A DNA stretch of 64,000 nucleotides, from NCBI RefSeq assembly GCF_030704535.1, contig NC_081819.1:15294501-15358500 (forward strand). Reading direction: 5' to 3'. A program made the translations under genes and the position numbers. Source of the stretch: Vitis vinifera. Its lineage: Eukaryota; Streptophyta; Magnoliopsida; Vitales; Vitaceae. Each line of letters begins with the position of its first letter. The stretch's first letter is position 1. Below are positions 12,701-25,080 of this stretch, piece by piece. The notes beneath the pieces were generated by a model, which was given only the letters and a program-made list of their open reading frames with translations, did not search any database and was not told the DNA's origin.

Positions 12701-15178
12701 GAAGACGACTTGGAATGGGCACAAACATGTATCCCTCTTCATCTTTGCTTGGTGAAAATAAGGATGAGGCAGTTTCAGCTCTACCAATTGATGACCTCAT
12801 TGAGAAAGCTGATGGTTTTGCTGGGGTTTTTCCTGGTAAGCTGGCAGTTATGACAGTTGAGCAGTGTGAATTTGATTTTTAATCCAATTTCTGATTCCAT
12901 TTTTGACTTTACAGAACATAAATATGAGATTGTAAAGAGATTACAAGCAAGAAATCACATCTGTGGAATGACTGGGGATGGAGTAAATGATGCACCTGCA
13001 TTAAAGAAAGCTGATATAGGAATTGCTGTAGCAGATTCCACTGATGCTGCTCGTGGTGCTTCTGATATAGTTCTAACAGAGCCTGGTTTGAGTGTCATCA
13101 TCAGTGCCGTCTTAACAAGCCGCGCAATCTTCCAGCGGATGAAAAACTACACGGTAATCCAACATTAGGAAAAAAAAAATCAGAGCATTAGTGGAAACCC
13201 TGAATAATGAGACAATAAATTCTGAATTTTTCTTCCATTTTTCTTTCTTCAGATATATGCTGTCTCTATTACCATACGTATTGTGGTAAGTTTCCCTCTA
13301 AACTGAGCATGTTTATGTGATCCATTCATCGTTCTCTTCTAATTGGCAACTGGGGTTTTATCTAACAGCTAGGTTTTATGTTGCTGACTTGCTTCTGGGA
13401 ATTTGACTTCCCTCCTTTTATGGTTCTCGTCATTGCCATTCTTAATGATGGTTAGATTAACATAACTACTTTGTTTTTTTTTTTTTTTTCATCTTTGTAT
13501 TTCTGTTACATGATATTCTTACTCTTGCCTTTTTCCTGATTTTGATTTCAGGTACCATAATGACAATATCCAAAGACAGGGTCAAGCCTTCTCCACTTCC
13601 TGATAGTTGGAAGCTCACTGAAATTTTTACAACTGGGGTTGTTCTTGGAGCTTACCTGGCCCTAATGACAGTTTTTTTCTTCTATGTAACCTATGAAACT
13701 AACTTCTTTACGGTAAATTCACTCCTTTTCTTCATTATCATTCACCCCATGTCTTCTTAGGATAATATGAGCCTACTGATTTTTGTGGTACACTTGCCTG
13801 ATGGTTTGGGAGTCTGGGATCAATATGCATACCTCAGCTAATAAAGATGATCTAATGCAGAGATGAAAAAATCTTTGTGAATTGTTAGATGATTATTAAT
13901 TTTTTTTTTTTCTGTTCTTGTAGAAACGTTTCGATGTACCTGACTTCAATCAGCACCACTTTAACATGACAAATGAAACCATAGCTATTGAGCTTAAAGA
14001 ACAGTTGGCATCTGCTGTTTATCTTCAAGTCAGCACCATCAGCCAGGCCTTGATATTTGTCACTCGCTCTAGGAACTGGTCATTCACAGAACGACCTGGA
14101 CTTCTGCTCGTAACAGCCTTTATTATTGCTCAACTGGTAATTGGATCAAGAATTCATGTCATTGTTCTATTTCAGAATATGGGATGTTTTAGATTTCATT
14201 AGAGGCTGAAATGACCCACCAAATAACATTGTGCCTTTTGATCTAAATCGGTGGAAATATGAACTGATTTGTGTTATGGCATACACGTTGTGCTCCCCTA
14301 AGAGCATTTACTTTCCAACCTAGAGTTAGAAAAGCTTTCTATTCCTTTTCCAGTGTTAACCAACAGTCGTTCATCCTTGCAGATTGCTACTGTGATATCT
14401 GCTACTGCAACCTGGAAATTTGCGGGAATTAGAAAGATTGGGTGGGGTTGGACTGCTATCATTTGGGTGTATAATATTCTGACTTACCTTTTGCTTGATC
14501 CAATCAAGTTTGCTGTCCGGTATGCCCTCAGCGGACGAGCCTGGGGTCTGGTGGTAAACCAAAGGGTAAGTGAAACTGCACACTCCCACAAAAAGGACGA
14601 CTAGTTTCTGAATTGAAAGCATGTGAAATGGATTAGTATTTCTACAAGAAAGCAGAAAGATTTATGTGTGTGCATCATGTGTTTCAACAGACCGCATTCA
14701 CAAACCAGAAGGACTTTGGCAAGGAAGCCCGTGAGGCTAAATGGGCTGCTGAGCAGCGAACGCTGCATGGCCTACAGTCTGCTGAGATGGCAAGCATGTT
14801 CTCGCAGCGCGGCACTTTTAGGGACATTAACCTTATGGCAGAAGAAGCAAGAAGGAGGGCTGAAATCTCAAGGTCAGTTCCCCTGATAAACTATACTACT
14901 ATCTTACATGGAAACTGACTGAATACCATTCTTTAGGAGGGCGCTGCCTGGTTTGGCATAGGTTCTCTTTATTCATTCTTCCTTGGAGTTTTTGTCGTGA
15001 ACATGATTTATTAGTATGATTGTCTTGTATGATTCATTTCAAAGTCCTATTCTTATTCATCCTTTTTTCACTCTGCAGGTTGAGAGAGCTTCGCACTCTG
15101 AAAGGAAGGGTTGAGTCCTTTGCCAAGCTGAGGGGTCTAGACATTGATTCCAACATCAATCCGCACTACACTGTCTAA
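6770..15178 (+). CDS. AHA: Plasma-membrane H+-ATPase (P3A-type), complete, 21 exons, 968 aa
   Basis: ATP-driven proton pump that energises the plasma membrane. Exons: 6770-6826, 6969-7088, 7229-7327, 8698-8835, 8987-9121, 9796-9975, 10153-10359, 10492-10611, 10937-11056, 11335-11457, 11558-11662, 11749-11893, 12671-12835, 12915-13153, 13253-13285, 13369-13450, 13552-13712, 13924-14136, 14383-14565, 14691-14872, 15079-15178. All phases join and sum to 969 codons. Visible motifs: TGES at 187-190 (actuator), the phosphorylated Asp334 in [17 protein letters not shown] at 592-599, GGIPIAMP in M4, and Asp689 in LNDG, which corresponds to the proton-binding Asp684 of Arabidopsis AHA2. The C-terminal regulatory domain ends in HYTV with penultimate Thr967, the expected 14-3-3 phosphosite. 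The family is usually about 950 aa. The M7-M10 region and tail are more divergent than in housekeeping isoforms, so the isoform class is not assigned. The gene symbol is a family label. No lesion was seen. Confidence 0.97.
7367..7692. mobile_element. Tourist/PIF-Harbinger-like MITE in H+-ATPase intron 3
   Basis: A 326-bp AT-rich element with near-perfect 24-bp terminal inverted repeats. The left end reads GGTTATGTTTGGTTCCCGG and the right end is its reverse complement with one change. It is flanked by the 3-bp direct repeat TAA (7364-7366 and 7693-7695), the typical duplication of PIF/Harbinger elements. Confidence 0.8.
7696..7960. mobile_element. Second, left-truncated copy of the same MITE
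   Basis: It resembles the preceding element internally and ends in the same right terminus (GGAACCAAACATAGCC) followed by TAA. It starts directly after the first copy without its own left terminus, so it is a fused or partly deleted copy. Confidence 0.65.
9230..9540 (+). mobile_element. TRIM-like LTR retrotransposon remnant in intron 5
   Basis: TGGTATTAAAGC at about 9278 resembles a degenerate initiator-Met tRNA primer-binding site (TGGTATCAGAGC). It is followed by a short non-coding stretch. A segment starting TGTGATATCCCAGATC near 9417 and ending GTTACC then resembles the terminal repeat of small plant TRIM elements. The copy is old and incomplete. Confidence 0.4.
11970..12310. mobile_element. 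PIF/Harbinger-like MITE in H+-ATPase intron 12
   Basis: A 341-bp element with imperfect inverted ends (GACCTTGTTTGATAAC on the left, GTTGCCAAACAGGGCC on the right). It is flanked by TAA on both sides (11967-11969 and 12311-12313). The interior is A/T-rich and non-coding. Confidence 0.75.
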
Positions 15179-15548
15179 GTGTTGCTGTGACTGCAATTCT
15201 CATTTCTTTTCCTTTCCATTTTCTCCTTGTTCATGGTTTTGTTAGTAACTTGAAGTCGAAAATGGTTGGATTTTGTATGACTTTGATCATCCACATGGCC
15301 CGTTTATTCAATAAATCATCAATAGCATGCCTTGATTTATATGAATGGCTACACTGCTGACTTCCTATTTCTGCTCATACCAACCTCTTCCCTCCTCTGT
15401 TATGTAATTTCTTAGCTTTAGTGCAAAAGTTTGAAGTTGGGATATAGTCTAAAAGACTAAAAATGTTGTTTTGGCATTTAGGGCACGTTTGGAACCTGGA
15501 ATAGAGAATGAAAATAAGAATCAAAACTTCAATTTTATGGAAATTAAG

Positions 15549-15846
15549 ACTACATTTGGTTACCGAAAAATACTAGGAGATCAAGAAAAACAAATACTAA
15601 CTCATGTTTGGTTTCACAGATAAAAATTCAAAAGAAAATCAAATATAGTTAAAATTAGTGTTAAATTGACCTAGTTTTAAATTATTTAATATTTATATGA
15701 TAGACAGAAATAAGCGAAATGAGTTTTAATAATAATATAAAAATGATTTGTTGATTTTAAACATATTTTTTAATTTTCCTTCACTTTTTTTCTATATATT
15801 TTTTTCTTTTGCATTTTTCTTCAAATTTTCTTGGAACCAAATACAA
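15549..15846. mobile_element. Degenerate MITE related to the intron-3 family
   Basis: Inverted ends ACTACATTTGGTTACCG and GGAACCAAATACAAC, with the same internal order of motifs as the copies at 7367-7960. It lies 370 bp after the H+-ATPase stop codon. Confidence 0.5.
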
Positions 15847-15881
15847 CAAAGCATATCTAGAACCAGTAATCAAACTCGAAT

Positions 15882-17974
15882 TGTCACGCCCCAAGACCCA
15901 CTCTAAGGGCATGACGGTCATTTCACACCTCAAACCCGAAGGCTTAAAGTATAATCTGACCCAAATAATCATATTGTAACTGGATGTTACCAATTACCAA
16001 ATACCTGTTCAGAGTAGCGGAACAAAATCTAAAATCCTCAAAATTCAATTTCCAAATAACTTCCAAATACCAAATGATCCAAATGAACATAACTAACAGT
16101 TAAACAAAATCCAACATAAAATCCTAAGTCAAATCCTAATGATGACCATTCCTCAGCCTAGCCATCACTCCTCACCCGAACTAAGAGTACCTGAAAAATT
16201 TTCAACAATTGGGAATGAGCTCACAGCCCAATAAAGAATATTAATGCAGTTCATGGATCAAATATTTTCATTTCAAATAGGAGATATCATTTTTTTTTTT
16301 CTCATCAAATATCAGAGTTTCAAAAATACCAATATATTCAAAATTCAACCAACCGATTTCATATCAAATTCAAACACTTTCACATAAGATTCAATCAAAT
16401 CCATTCAATTTTCATTACTCTGGTTATCAAATATCAAATGCCCAGTTAGGTGGGACTTTTCAAATGGGTGGCTAGCCTCAAATTGTTCCTGGTGGACGAA
16501 ACCAAACACTACTAGTACTAGTAACCTCTAACCAAACCCCTAGAGGCTGGGGTCCAAATCAATTACATTCCCACCATGAAATGTAAATGTCAACTATTAT
16601 ATCTCGTTGATAGGGCCGAATAGTCAACTATTATATCCCGTTGATAGGGCCGAATAGTCAACTATTATATCCCGTTGACAAGGGCCAAATAAACCAGAGT
16701 GATGTTTTTGTTCAAGTATTCAAATTTACACAACATAATATCTCCATATTTTGTGTCATAAATAAAACAAAATATTTCAACATAATATTTAGTGCAAAAC
16801 AGTTTGATCCATGCATGGTAACAAAATATCATTTTCTTTTCCACAATTCAAAATAACATATAAAATAATTTAATTTTATAAATATTGCATTAACTTCCCT
16901 TACCTCAAATTATACAAAGACCTTGAAAGCTTGGGAGAAAAATAATTCTGGAAAAATCTAATCTTCTCCTAATATAACATAAGAGAAATAATTATTACTA
17001 TTTATCTATAATTTAACTAATCTATTCCTTATTTAAATAAAATTAATAAATTCTCAATTTGTTTCTAATAACACATTACTAATTTAATTAAATTACAATT
17101 TTATTTAATTATAAAATTCTATATATATATATATATTGCTAAATCTCTCATTCTATTTATTACAAAAAGACCATTATTACTATTATCTTATTTATTAATC
17201 TAAAACTAAATATTATTATTTTTTTAAATTATCCAATTCAATAGCCACCCAATCATTACTCATCTCGGGTACACACTAAAAAACAAGTTTTTTTTTTTGC
17301 CTAATGATGATTCATTATATATATATATATAAAAGGCTCCATAGCACTGTCACGCCCCACTTGTTTTTTTTTTTTTTTTCCTTCCTTCTAGTGTGCACAC
17401 ACGTCTCTTGTTTTTTTTTTTTTTCTATTCTTTGTTCCAGTACTGTGCACACACGTTCTCTTCTTTTCTTATTTTTTTTCTCTTTTTATTAATTTTTTTC
17501 TAATCCCTTCCACCACAAATAACAATATATTTATTTACTTTTTTTTTTCTAATAAAAATCTTAAGATCTCCCTAATTCCAATAATAAATCAAAATCTTAA
17601 ATTTTCACTATTTGATATTAAAACGAAATAAAAAAAAATAATCTAACCCTAATCTAGATTTGGGGTTTTCCAAAAAAAATAAAATCTAATATGCTTGAAA
17701 TTAACTAATGAATCTAAAATAATAATCTAGGGGTTAGAAACTTACCTATAGAGGTTTGTTCTTCAAACCTTAAAATCTGACTTCAACTTCACGTTCTCTG
17801 GAAACTCTCTGCGAACAGGAATCGAAGAAGAGAATTTTCTATTTATACCTAGGGAATTAATCGTAAAATTACTCTTTTACCCCTCTTTTTTTTATTAAAT
17901 TAATTAATTAACTAATTTAATTATTAATAACAATTTCCTAAATTACCCTTAAAAGAAAATGCTTGGGCGTTACA
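15882..17974. mobile_element. Solo LTR with 5-bp target duplication
   Basis: It starts TGTCACGCCCC and ends GGGCGTTACA, the terminal TG...CA form common in plant LTR retrotransposons. The direct repeat CGAAT flanks both sides (15877-15881 and 17975-17979). There is no internal domain or second LTR, so this is a solo LTR of about 2.09 kb. It contains a 34-bp tandem repeat (about 16590-16690) and long T-rich tracts. Confidence 0.8.
16590..16690. repeat. Three tandem 34-bp units inside the solo LTR
   Basis: The phrase AGTCAACTATTATATC followed by CCGTTGATAGGGCCGAAT recurs three times in tandem; the last unit is slightly changed. Confidence 0.85.
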
Positions 17975-17979
17975 CGAAT

Positions 17980-18460
17980 ACATGTTTCATAATTTTCTAA
18001 CAATATTTTTTAAAAAAACTTGCTCCAAAATTGGAAAATAGAATATTTTTTGAGAGCATATTTTAATTATTTTTAGTTGTTTTATATTATTTTCTAAGAT
18101 TATTTTAAAAAAATATTTCTATAAATATGAAAAAAAATTGAAGGTAAAATATTACATATAAAATTTATTTTTAAAAATATTTGAAAACATAGAAAATAGA
18201 CTAATAACATTTTAAGTTTATTTTAGAGAATATTATAAAACTATTTTTTTGGAAAAAAATTATTCTCGAGAAAATGTTTTTTGAGAATTGTTTTGCAAAT
18301 ACATTCTTAAGTAGATCCTAAATCTCACTCTTTGTAATAGCTTGATTCCTCTCAATCATAATATTATCGATCTTGTGGGCCTCTAGAAAAGTTGAAAGTT
18401 TAAGACGATATCATATACCAGAGGAATGAGAGGTTTTGAATTCAAATGTTAATTTATCAA
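17980..18460. other. AT-rich spacer before the MULE
   Basis: Runs of A and T with weak resemblance to the interior of the intron-12 MITE. No gene or clear element end is visible. Confidence 0.4.
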
Positions 18461-18469
18461 TAATGTTAA

Positions 18470-18530
18470 GGGTCTTGCTACGGTACGAAAAGTGCGGGTA
18501 CGAAAAGCACTTTTCGGTACCATACCCACT
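18470..18530. repeat. Left MULE terminus with internal hairpin
   Basis: CGAAAAGTGC and its reverse complement GCACTTTTCG lie within 35 bp of each other. GGTACGAAAAG occurs twice and GGTACC closes the stem. This hairpin sits just inside the left end. Confidence 0.6.
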
Positions 18531-18738
18531 TTTTTGGGCTAATAGGGTAGAGACACATGGCATTTTTAATTAAAAAAAAAAAAAAACAAAACCTCTTCTT
18601 CAAGTCACCCAACCGGTTGCCATGGGAAATAATCCCATGCAACACATATTGTTACATTTATTACATTAACCAATTATAAATTTGTTTAATGTAATTATTT
18701 TGTTTAGGAAATTTTTTTTATGACACAGAAAAATAAAG

Positions 18739-19085
18739 AAAATTTTGAAAAAATAAATTACAGTTTATTTATTTTTGTACTATAAAGTGATTAAACCCCA
18801 CATAAAAATTAAATTTAAAATAAATAAATAAAATTATAAAGAATTTGGTGATATAATTTAGAAATTAAGGAAAAGTAAATTTAATTTATTTTAACATCAA
18901 ATAATTTGTTGAGAAAATTTTGAAAAAATAAATTACAGTTTATTTATTTTTGTACTATAAAGTGATTAAACCCCACATAAAAATTAAATTTAAAATAAAT
19001 AAAAAAAATTATAAAGAATTTGGTGATATAATTTAGAAATTAAGGAAAAGAAAATTTAATTTATTTTAATATCAAATAATTTGTT
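18739..19085. repeat. Two tandem copies of a 174-bp AT-rich unit
   Basis: The sequence from GAAAATTTTGAAAAAATAAA through ATCAAATAATTTGTTGA is repeated at an offset of 174 bp with few differences. It is subterminal to the MULE left end. Confidence 0.85.
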
Positions 19086-19337
19086 GACAAAAATTTGACG
19101 AATATTTGAAGTGTGAAAAGCAATATAATTGGTTTATGAAGTTAAAAAAATAGGAAAACTAGAACTAAATTTTATAAAATATATATTAAATTAAAATTAA
19201 ATTAGTTGTGTACTAATTATTAATTGAGAATATATGATTAAATTATTTCTTAGCTTTTCAAAAAAATTGGTTGAAATATTGAAAATACGAAAAAGGTATA
19301 ATTACTAACAATATGGAAATCCAAACCCCTCACATAT

Positions 19338-22300
19338 TTTTTCGGTAAATTTCCTCGCATTCTTCATACCCTTGAGAATTTTTTTAGTATTTTTGGATTT
19401 GAATTTTTCCGGATATCATTTGATCACCTACCAAGTGTAACGAACTAATTTAAACAACATCCAAGGCATATGATGTCCCAAAAAATTTTAAAAAGTCCAA
19501 AGAAGTGAAGATTTGGGAGGGTACGAACAATGTAAGGATTCCTCACATTCTTCGTACCATTGTGAATTTTTTAGTATTTTTGGATTTGGATTTTTCCGGA
19601 AATCATTTCACCACCTTCTATGTGTAATGAACCTATTTAAACAATATCCAAGTCATATGATGTCCCAAAAAATTTTAAAAAATCCAAATAAGTGGAGAAT
19701 TGGGAGTGTACGAACAATGTGAGGATTCCTCACATTCTTCATACCCTTGTGAATTTTTTAATTTTTTTGGATTTGGATTTTTCCGGAAATCATTCCACCA
19801 CCTCCTATGTGTAACGAACCTATTTAAACAATATTCAAGCCATATGATGTCCCAAAAAATTTTAAAAAGTCCAAAGAACTGGAGAATTAGGAGGGTACGA
19901 ATAATGTGATAATTCCTCACATTCTTCGTATCCTTTTGAAATTTTTAGTATTTTTGGATTTGGATTTTTTCGGAAATCATTTCACCACCTTCCAAGCGTA
20001 ACGAACCTATTTAAACAATATTCAAGCCATATGATGTCTCAAAAAATTTTACAAAATCCAAAGAAGTGGAGAATTGGGAGTGTACGAACAATGTGAGGAT
20101 TCCTCACATTCTTCGTACCCTTGTGAATTTTTTAATATTTTTGAATTTGGATTTTTCCGGATATCATGTGATCACCAACCAAGTGTAAAAAACTAATTTA
20201 AACAACATACAAGCCATATGATGCCCCAAAAAATTTTAAAAAGTCCAAAGAAGTGGAGAATTGAGAGGGTACGAAGAATGTGAGGATTCCTCACATTCTT
20301 CGTACCATTGTGAATCTTTTAGTATTTTTGGATTTAGATTTTTCCGGATATCATGTGATCACCTACCAAGTGTAACAAACTAATTTAAAATACATCCAAG
20401 CCATATGATGCCCCAAAAAATTTTAAAAAGTCCAAAGAAGTGGAGAATTGGGAGGGTACGAAGAATGTGAGGATTCCTCATATTCTTCGTATCCTTGTGA
20501 ATTTTTTAGTATTTTTGGATTTGGATTTTTCCGGAAATCATTTCACCACCTTCCAAGTGTAACGAACCTATTTAAACAAAATTCAAGTCATATGATGTGC
20601 CAAAAAATTTTAAAAAGTCCAAAGAAGTGGAGAATTGGGAGGGTACGAAGAATGTGAGGATTCCTCACATTCCTCGTACACTTGTGAATTTTTTAGTATT
20701 TTTGGATTTGGATTTTTCCGAATATCATTTGATCACCTTCTAAGTGTAACGAACCTATTTAAACAAAATCCAAGCCATATGGTGTCCCAAAAAATTTTAA
20801 AAAGTCCAAAGAAGTGGAGAATTGGGAGGGTACGAAAAATGTGAGGATTCCTTACATTCTTCGTACCCCTGTGAATTTTTTAGTATTTTTGGATTTGGAT
20901 TTTTCCGGATATTATTTGACCACCTACCCAGTGTAACAAACTAATTTAAACAACATCCAAGCCATATGATGCCTCAAAAAATTTTAAAAAGTCCAAAGAA
21001 GTGGAGAATTGGGAGGGTACGAAGAATGTGAGGATTCCTCACATTCTTCATACCCCTGTGAATTTTTTAGTATTTTTGGATTTGGATTTTTCTGGATATT
21101 ATTTGACCACCTACCAAGTGTAACAAACTAATTTAAACAACATCCAAGCCATATGATGCCCCAAAAAATTTTAAAAAGTCCAAAGAAGTGGAGAATTGGG
21201 AGGGTACGAAGAATGTGAGGATTCCTCACATTCTTCGTACCCTTGTGAATTTTTTAGTATTTTTCGATTTGGATTTTTCTAGATATCATTTGACCACCTT
21301 CTAAGTGTAACGATCCTATTTAAACAACATCCAAGCCATATGATACTTAAGAAATTTTACAAAGTCCAAAGAAGTGGAGAATTGGGAGGGTACGAAGAAT
21401 GTGAGGATTCCTCACATTCTTCGAACCCTTGTGAATTTTTTTGTATTTTTTGATTTGGGTTTTCCGGATATCATTTGACCAACTTCTAAGTGTAATGAAC
21501 CTATTTAAACAACATCTAAGCCATATGATGCCCCAAAAAATTTTAAAACGTCAAAACAAGTGGAGAATGAGGAGGGTACGAAGAATGTGAAGATTCCTCA
21601 CATTCTTCATACTCTTCTGAATTTTTTAGTATTTTTTCATTTGGATTTTTCCGGATATCATTTGACCACCTTCTAAGTGTAACGAATCTATTTAAACAAA
21701 ATCCAAGCCATATGATGTCCCAAAAAATTTTAAAAAGTCCAAAGAAGTGGATATTTGGGAGGGTACGAAGAATGTGAGGATTCCTCACATTCTTCGTACC
21801 CCTGTGAATTTTTTAGTATTTTTGGATTTGGATTTTTTCGGATATCATTTGACCACCTACCAAGTGTAACAAACTAATTTAAACAACATCCAAGCCATAT
21901 GATGCCCCAAAAAAAATTTAAAAAGTCCAAATAAGTGGAGAATTGGGAAGGTACGAAGAATGTGAGGATTCTTCACATTCTTCGTACCCTTGAGAATTTT
22001 TTAGTATTTTTGGATTTGGATTTTTCCGGATATCATTTGACCACCTTCTAAGTCTAACGAACCTATTTAAACAACATCCAAGCCATATGATGCCCCAAAA
22101 AAATTTAAAAAGTCCAAAGTGGAGAATTGGGAGGGTACGAAGAATGTGAAGATTCCTCACATTCTTCATACCCTTGTGAATTTTTTAGTATTTTTGGTTT
22201 TGGATTTTTCCCGAAATCATTTCACCACCTTCCAAGTGTAGCGATCCTATTTAAACAACATCCAAGCCATATGATGCCCTAAAAAATTTTTAAAAGTCCA

Positions 22301-24872
22301 AAGAAGTGGTGATTTGGGAGGGTACGAAGAATGTGAGGATTCCTCACATTCTTCGTACCCTTGTGAATTTTTTAGTATTTTTGGATTTGGATTTTTCCGA
22401 ATATCATTTGACTACCTTCTAAGTGTAACGATCCTATTTAAACAACATCCAAGCCATATGAAGCCCCAAAAAATTTTAAAAAGTCCAAAGAAGTGGAGAA
22501 TTGGGAGGATACGAAGAATGTGAGGATTCCTCACATTCTTCGTACCCTTGTGAATTTTTTAGTATTTTTTGATTTGGTTTTTCCGGATATCATTTGACCA
22601 CCTTCTAAGTGTAACGAACATATTTAAACAACATCTAAGCCATATGATGCCCCAAAAAATTTTAAAACGTCAAAACAAGTGAAGAATTGGGAGGGTACGA
22701 AGAATGTGAGGATTCCTCACATTCTTCGTTACCCTTGTGAATTTTTTAGTATTTTTTGATTTGGATTTTTCCGGATATCATTTGACCACCTTCTAAGTGT
22801 AACGAATCTATTTAAACAAAATCCAAGCCATATGATGTCCCAAAAAATTTTAAAAAGTCCAAAGAAGTGAAGATTTGGGAAGGTACGAAGAATGTGAGGA
22901 ATCCTCACATTCTTCGTACCCCTGTGAATTTTTTAGTATTTTTGGATTTGGATTTTCCGGATATCATTTGACCACCTACCAAGTGTAATAAACTAATTTA
23001 AACAACATCCAAGCCATATGATGCCCCAAAAAATTTTAAAATGTCAAAAGAAGTGGAGAATTGGGAGGGTACGAAGAATGTGAGGATTCTTCACATTCTT
23101 CGTACCCTTGAGAATTTTTTAGTATTTTTGGATTTGGATTTTTCCGGATATCATTTGACTACTTTCTAAGTGTAACGATCCTATTTAAACAACATCCAAG
23201 CCATATATTGCCCCAAAAATTTTAAAAAGTCCAAAGAAGTGGAGAATTTGGAGGGTACGAAGAATGTGAGGATTCCTCACATTCTTCGTACCCTTGTGAA
23301 TTTTTTAGTATTTTTGGATTTGAATTTTTCCGGATATCATTTGACCGCCTACCAAGTGTAACAAACTAAGTTAAACAACATCCAAGTCATATGATGCCCC
23401 AAAAAATTTTAAAAAGTCCAAAGAAGTGGAGAATTGAGAGGGTACGAAGAATGTGAGGATTCCTCACATTCTTCGTGACCTTGTGAATTTTTTAGTATTT
23501 TTGGATTTGGATTTTTCCGGATATCATTTGACCACCTTCTAAGTGTAACGATCCTATTTAAACAACATCCAAGACATATGATGCCGCAAGAAATTTTAAA
23601 AAGTCTCCTCACATTCTTCGTACCCTTGTGAATTATTTAATATTTTTTTTATTTGGATTTTTTCGGATATCATTTGACCACCTTCTAAGTGTAGCGAACC
23701 TATTTAAACAACATCTAAGCCATATGATGCCCCAAAAAATTTTAAAACGTCAAAACAAGTGGAGAATTGGGACGGTACGAAGAATGTGAGGGTTTCTCAC
23801 ATTCTTCGTACCCTTGTGAATTTTTTAGTATTTTTGGATTTGGATTTTTCCGGATATCATTTGACCACCTTCTAAGTGTAACGAACCTATTTAAACAACA
23901 TCCAAGTCATATGATGCCCCATAAAATTTTAAAAGGTCCAAAGAAGTGGAGAATTGGGAGGGTACGAAGAATGTGAGGATTCCTCACATTCTTCGTACCC
24001 TTGTGAATTTTTTAGTATTTTTGGATTTGGATTTTTTCGGATATCATGTGATCACCTACCAAGTGTAACAAACTAATTTAAACAAGATCCAAGCCATATG
24101 ATGCCCCAAAAAATTTTAAAAAGTCCAAAGAAGTGGAGAATTGGGAGGGTACGAAGAATGTGAGGATTCCTCACATTCTTCATACCATTGTGAATTTTTT
24201 AGTATTTTTGGATTTGGATTTTTCCGGATATGTTTTGATCACCTTCTAAGTGTAACGAACCTATTTAAACAACATCCAAGCCATATGATGCCCCAAAAAA
24301 TTTTAAAAAGTCCAAACAAGTGGAGAATTGGGAGGGTACGAAGAATGTGAGGATTCCTCACATTCTTCGTACCCTTGCGAATTTTTTAGTATTTTTGGAT
24401 TTGGATTTTTCCGGATATCATTTGACCACCTTCGAAGTGTACGAACCTATTTAAACAACATCCAAGCTATATGATGCCACAAAAAATTTTAAAAAGTCCA
24501 AAGAAGTGGAGAATTGAGAGTGTACGAACAATGTGAGGATTCCTCACATTCTTCGTACCCTTGTGAATTTTTTAGTATTTTTGGATTTGGATTTTTCCGG
24601 ATATCATGTGATCACCTACCAAGTGTAAAAAACTAATTTAAACAAGATCCAAGCCATATGATGGCCGAAAAATTTTTTAAAAGTCCAAAGAAGTGGAGAA
24701 TTGGGAGGGTACGAAGAATGTGAGGATTCCTCACATTCTTCGTACCCTTGTGAATTTTTTAGTATTTTTGGATTTGGATTTTTCCGGAAATCATTTCACC
24801 ACCTCCCAAGTGTAACGAACCGACTTAAACAACATCCAATCCATATGATGTCGCAAAATTTTTTGAATTTGT
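19338..24872. repeat. 187-bp satellite array, about 30 monomers
   Basis: A tandem array of about 5.5 kb with a regular 187-bp period. Each monomer holds a conserved order of phrases: TCCTCACATTCTTCGTACCC, AGTATTTTTGGATTTGGATT, CCGGATATCATTTGACCACC, AACAACATCCAAGCCATATG and AAAGAAGTGGAGAATTGGGA. The junction GGGTACGAAGAATGTGAGG...CCTCACATTCTTCGTACCC is a 41-bp palindrome with a one-base centre in most monomers. The first and last units are diverged, and one unit near 23460-23606 is shortened by about 40 bp. Repeated 69-codon frames in the array follow from the period and are not genes. The array lies wholly inside the MULE. Confidence 0.95.
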
Positions 24873-24929
24873 CGAGTATAATTTATGCATGAATCCAACA
24901 TTTTACCACCATACTTCATTAACTAATAA

Positions 24930-25080
24930 GTGGTCGACCGGTACTGTGCTACCGGTTTCCTATTGTCTCATCCGGTAGCCACTGCCAATTCTTATGTTGA
25001 AGCACCAAAAGTGGCAGTGTGTACCAGTCGTAAATATAATTTCAACCACTTCATATGGTGGTCGACCGGTACGCGAATAT
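24930..25080. repeat. CCGGTCGACCGG-family hairpin, degenerate copy
   Basis: GTGGTCGACCGGTAC occurs near both ends. GTAGCCACTGCC is followed by AGCACCAAAA and GGCAGTG, the core order shared with the other copies in this element. Confidence 0.6.

Noticed and set aside
17980..18310. Possible further PIF-type MITE
   Set aside because: Only the AT-rich interior resembles the intron-12 element. No terminal repeats or target duplication could be found.
19513..24350. Repeated 69-codon open frames (MGGYEECEDSSHSSYP-like) in the satellite
   Set aside because: They recur with the 187-bp period, start at the palindrome and carry random changes. They are a by-product of the repeat.
19338..24872. Regular repeats with palindromes resembling a CRISPR array
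   Set aside because: The whole 187-bp unit is repeated, without unique spacers, in a plant nuclear genome. It is a satellite.
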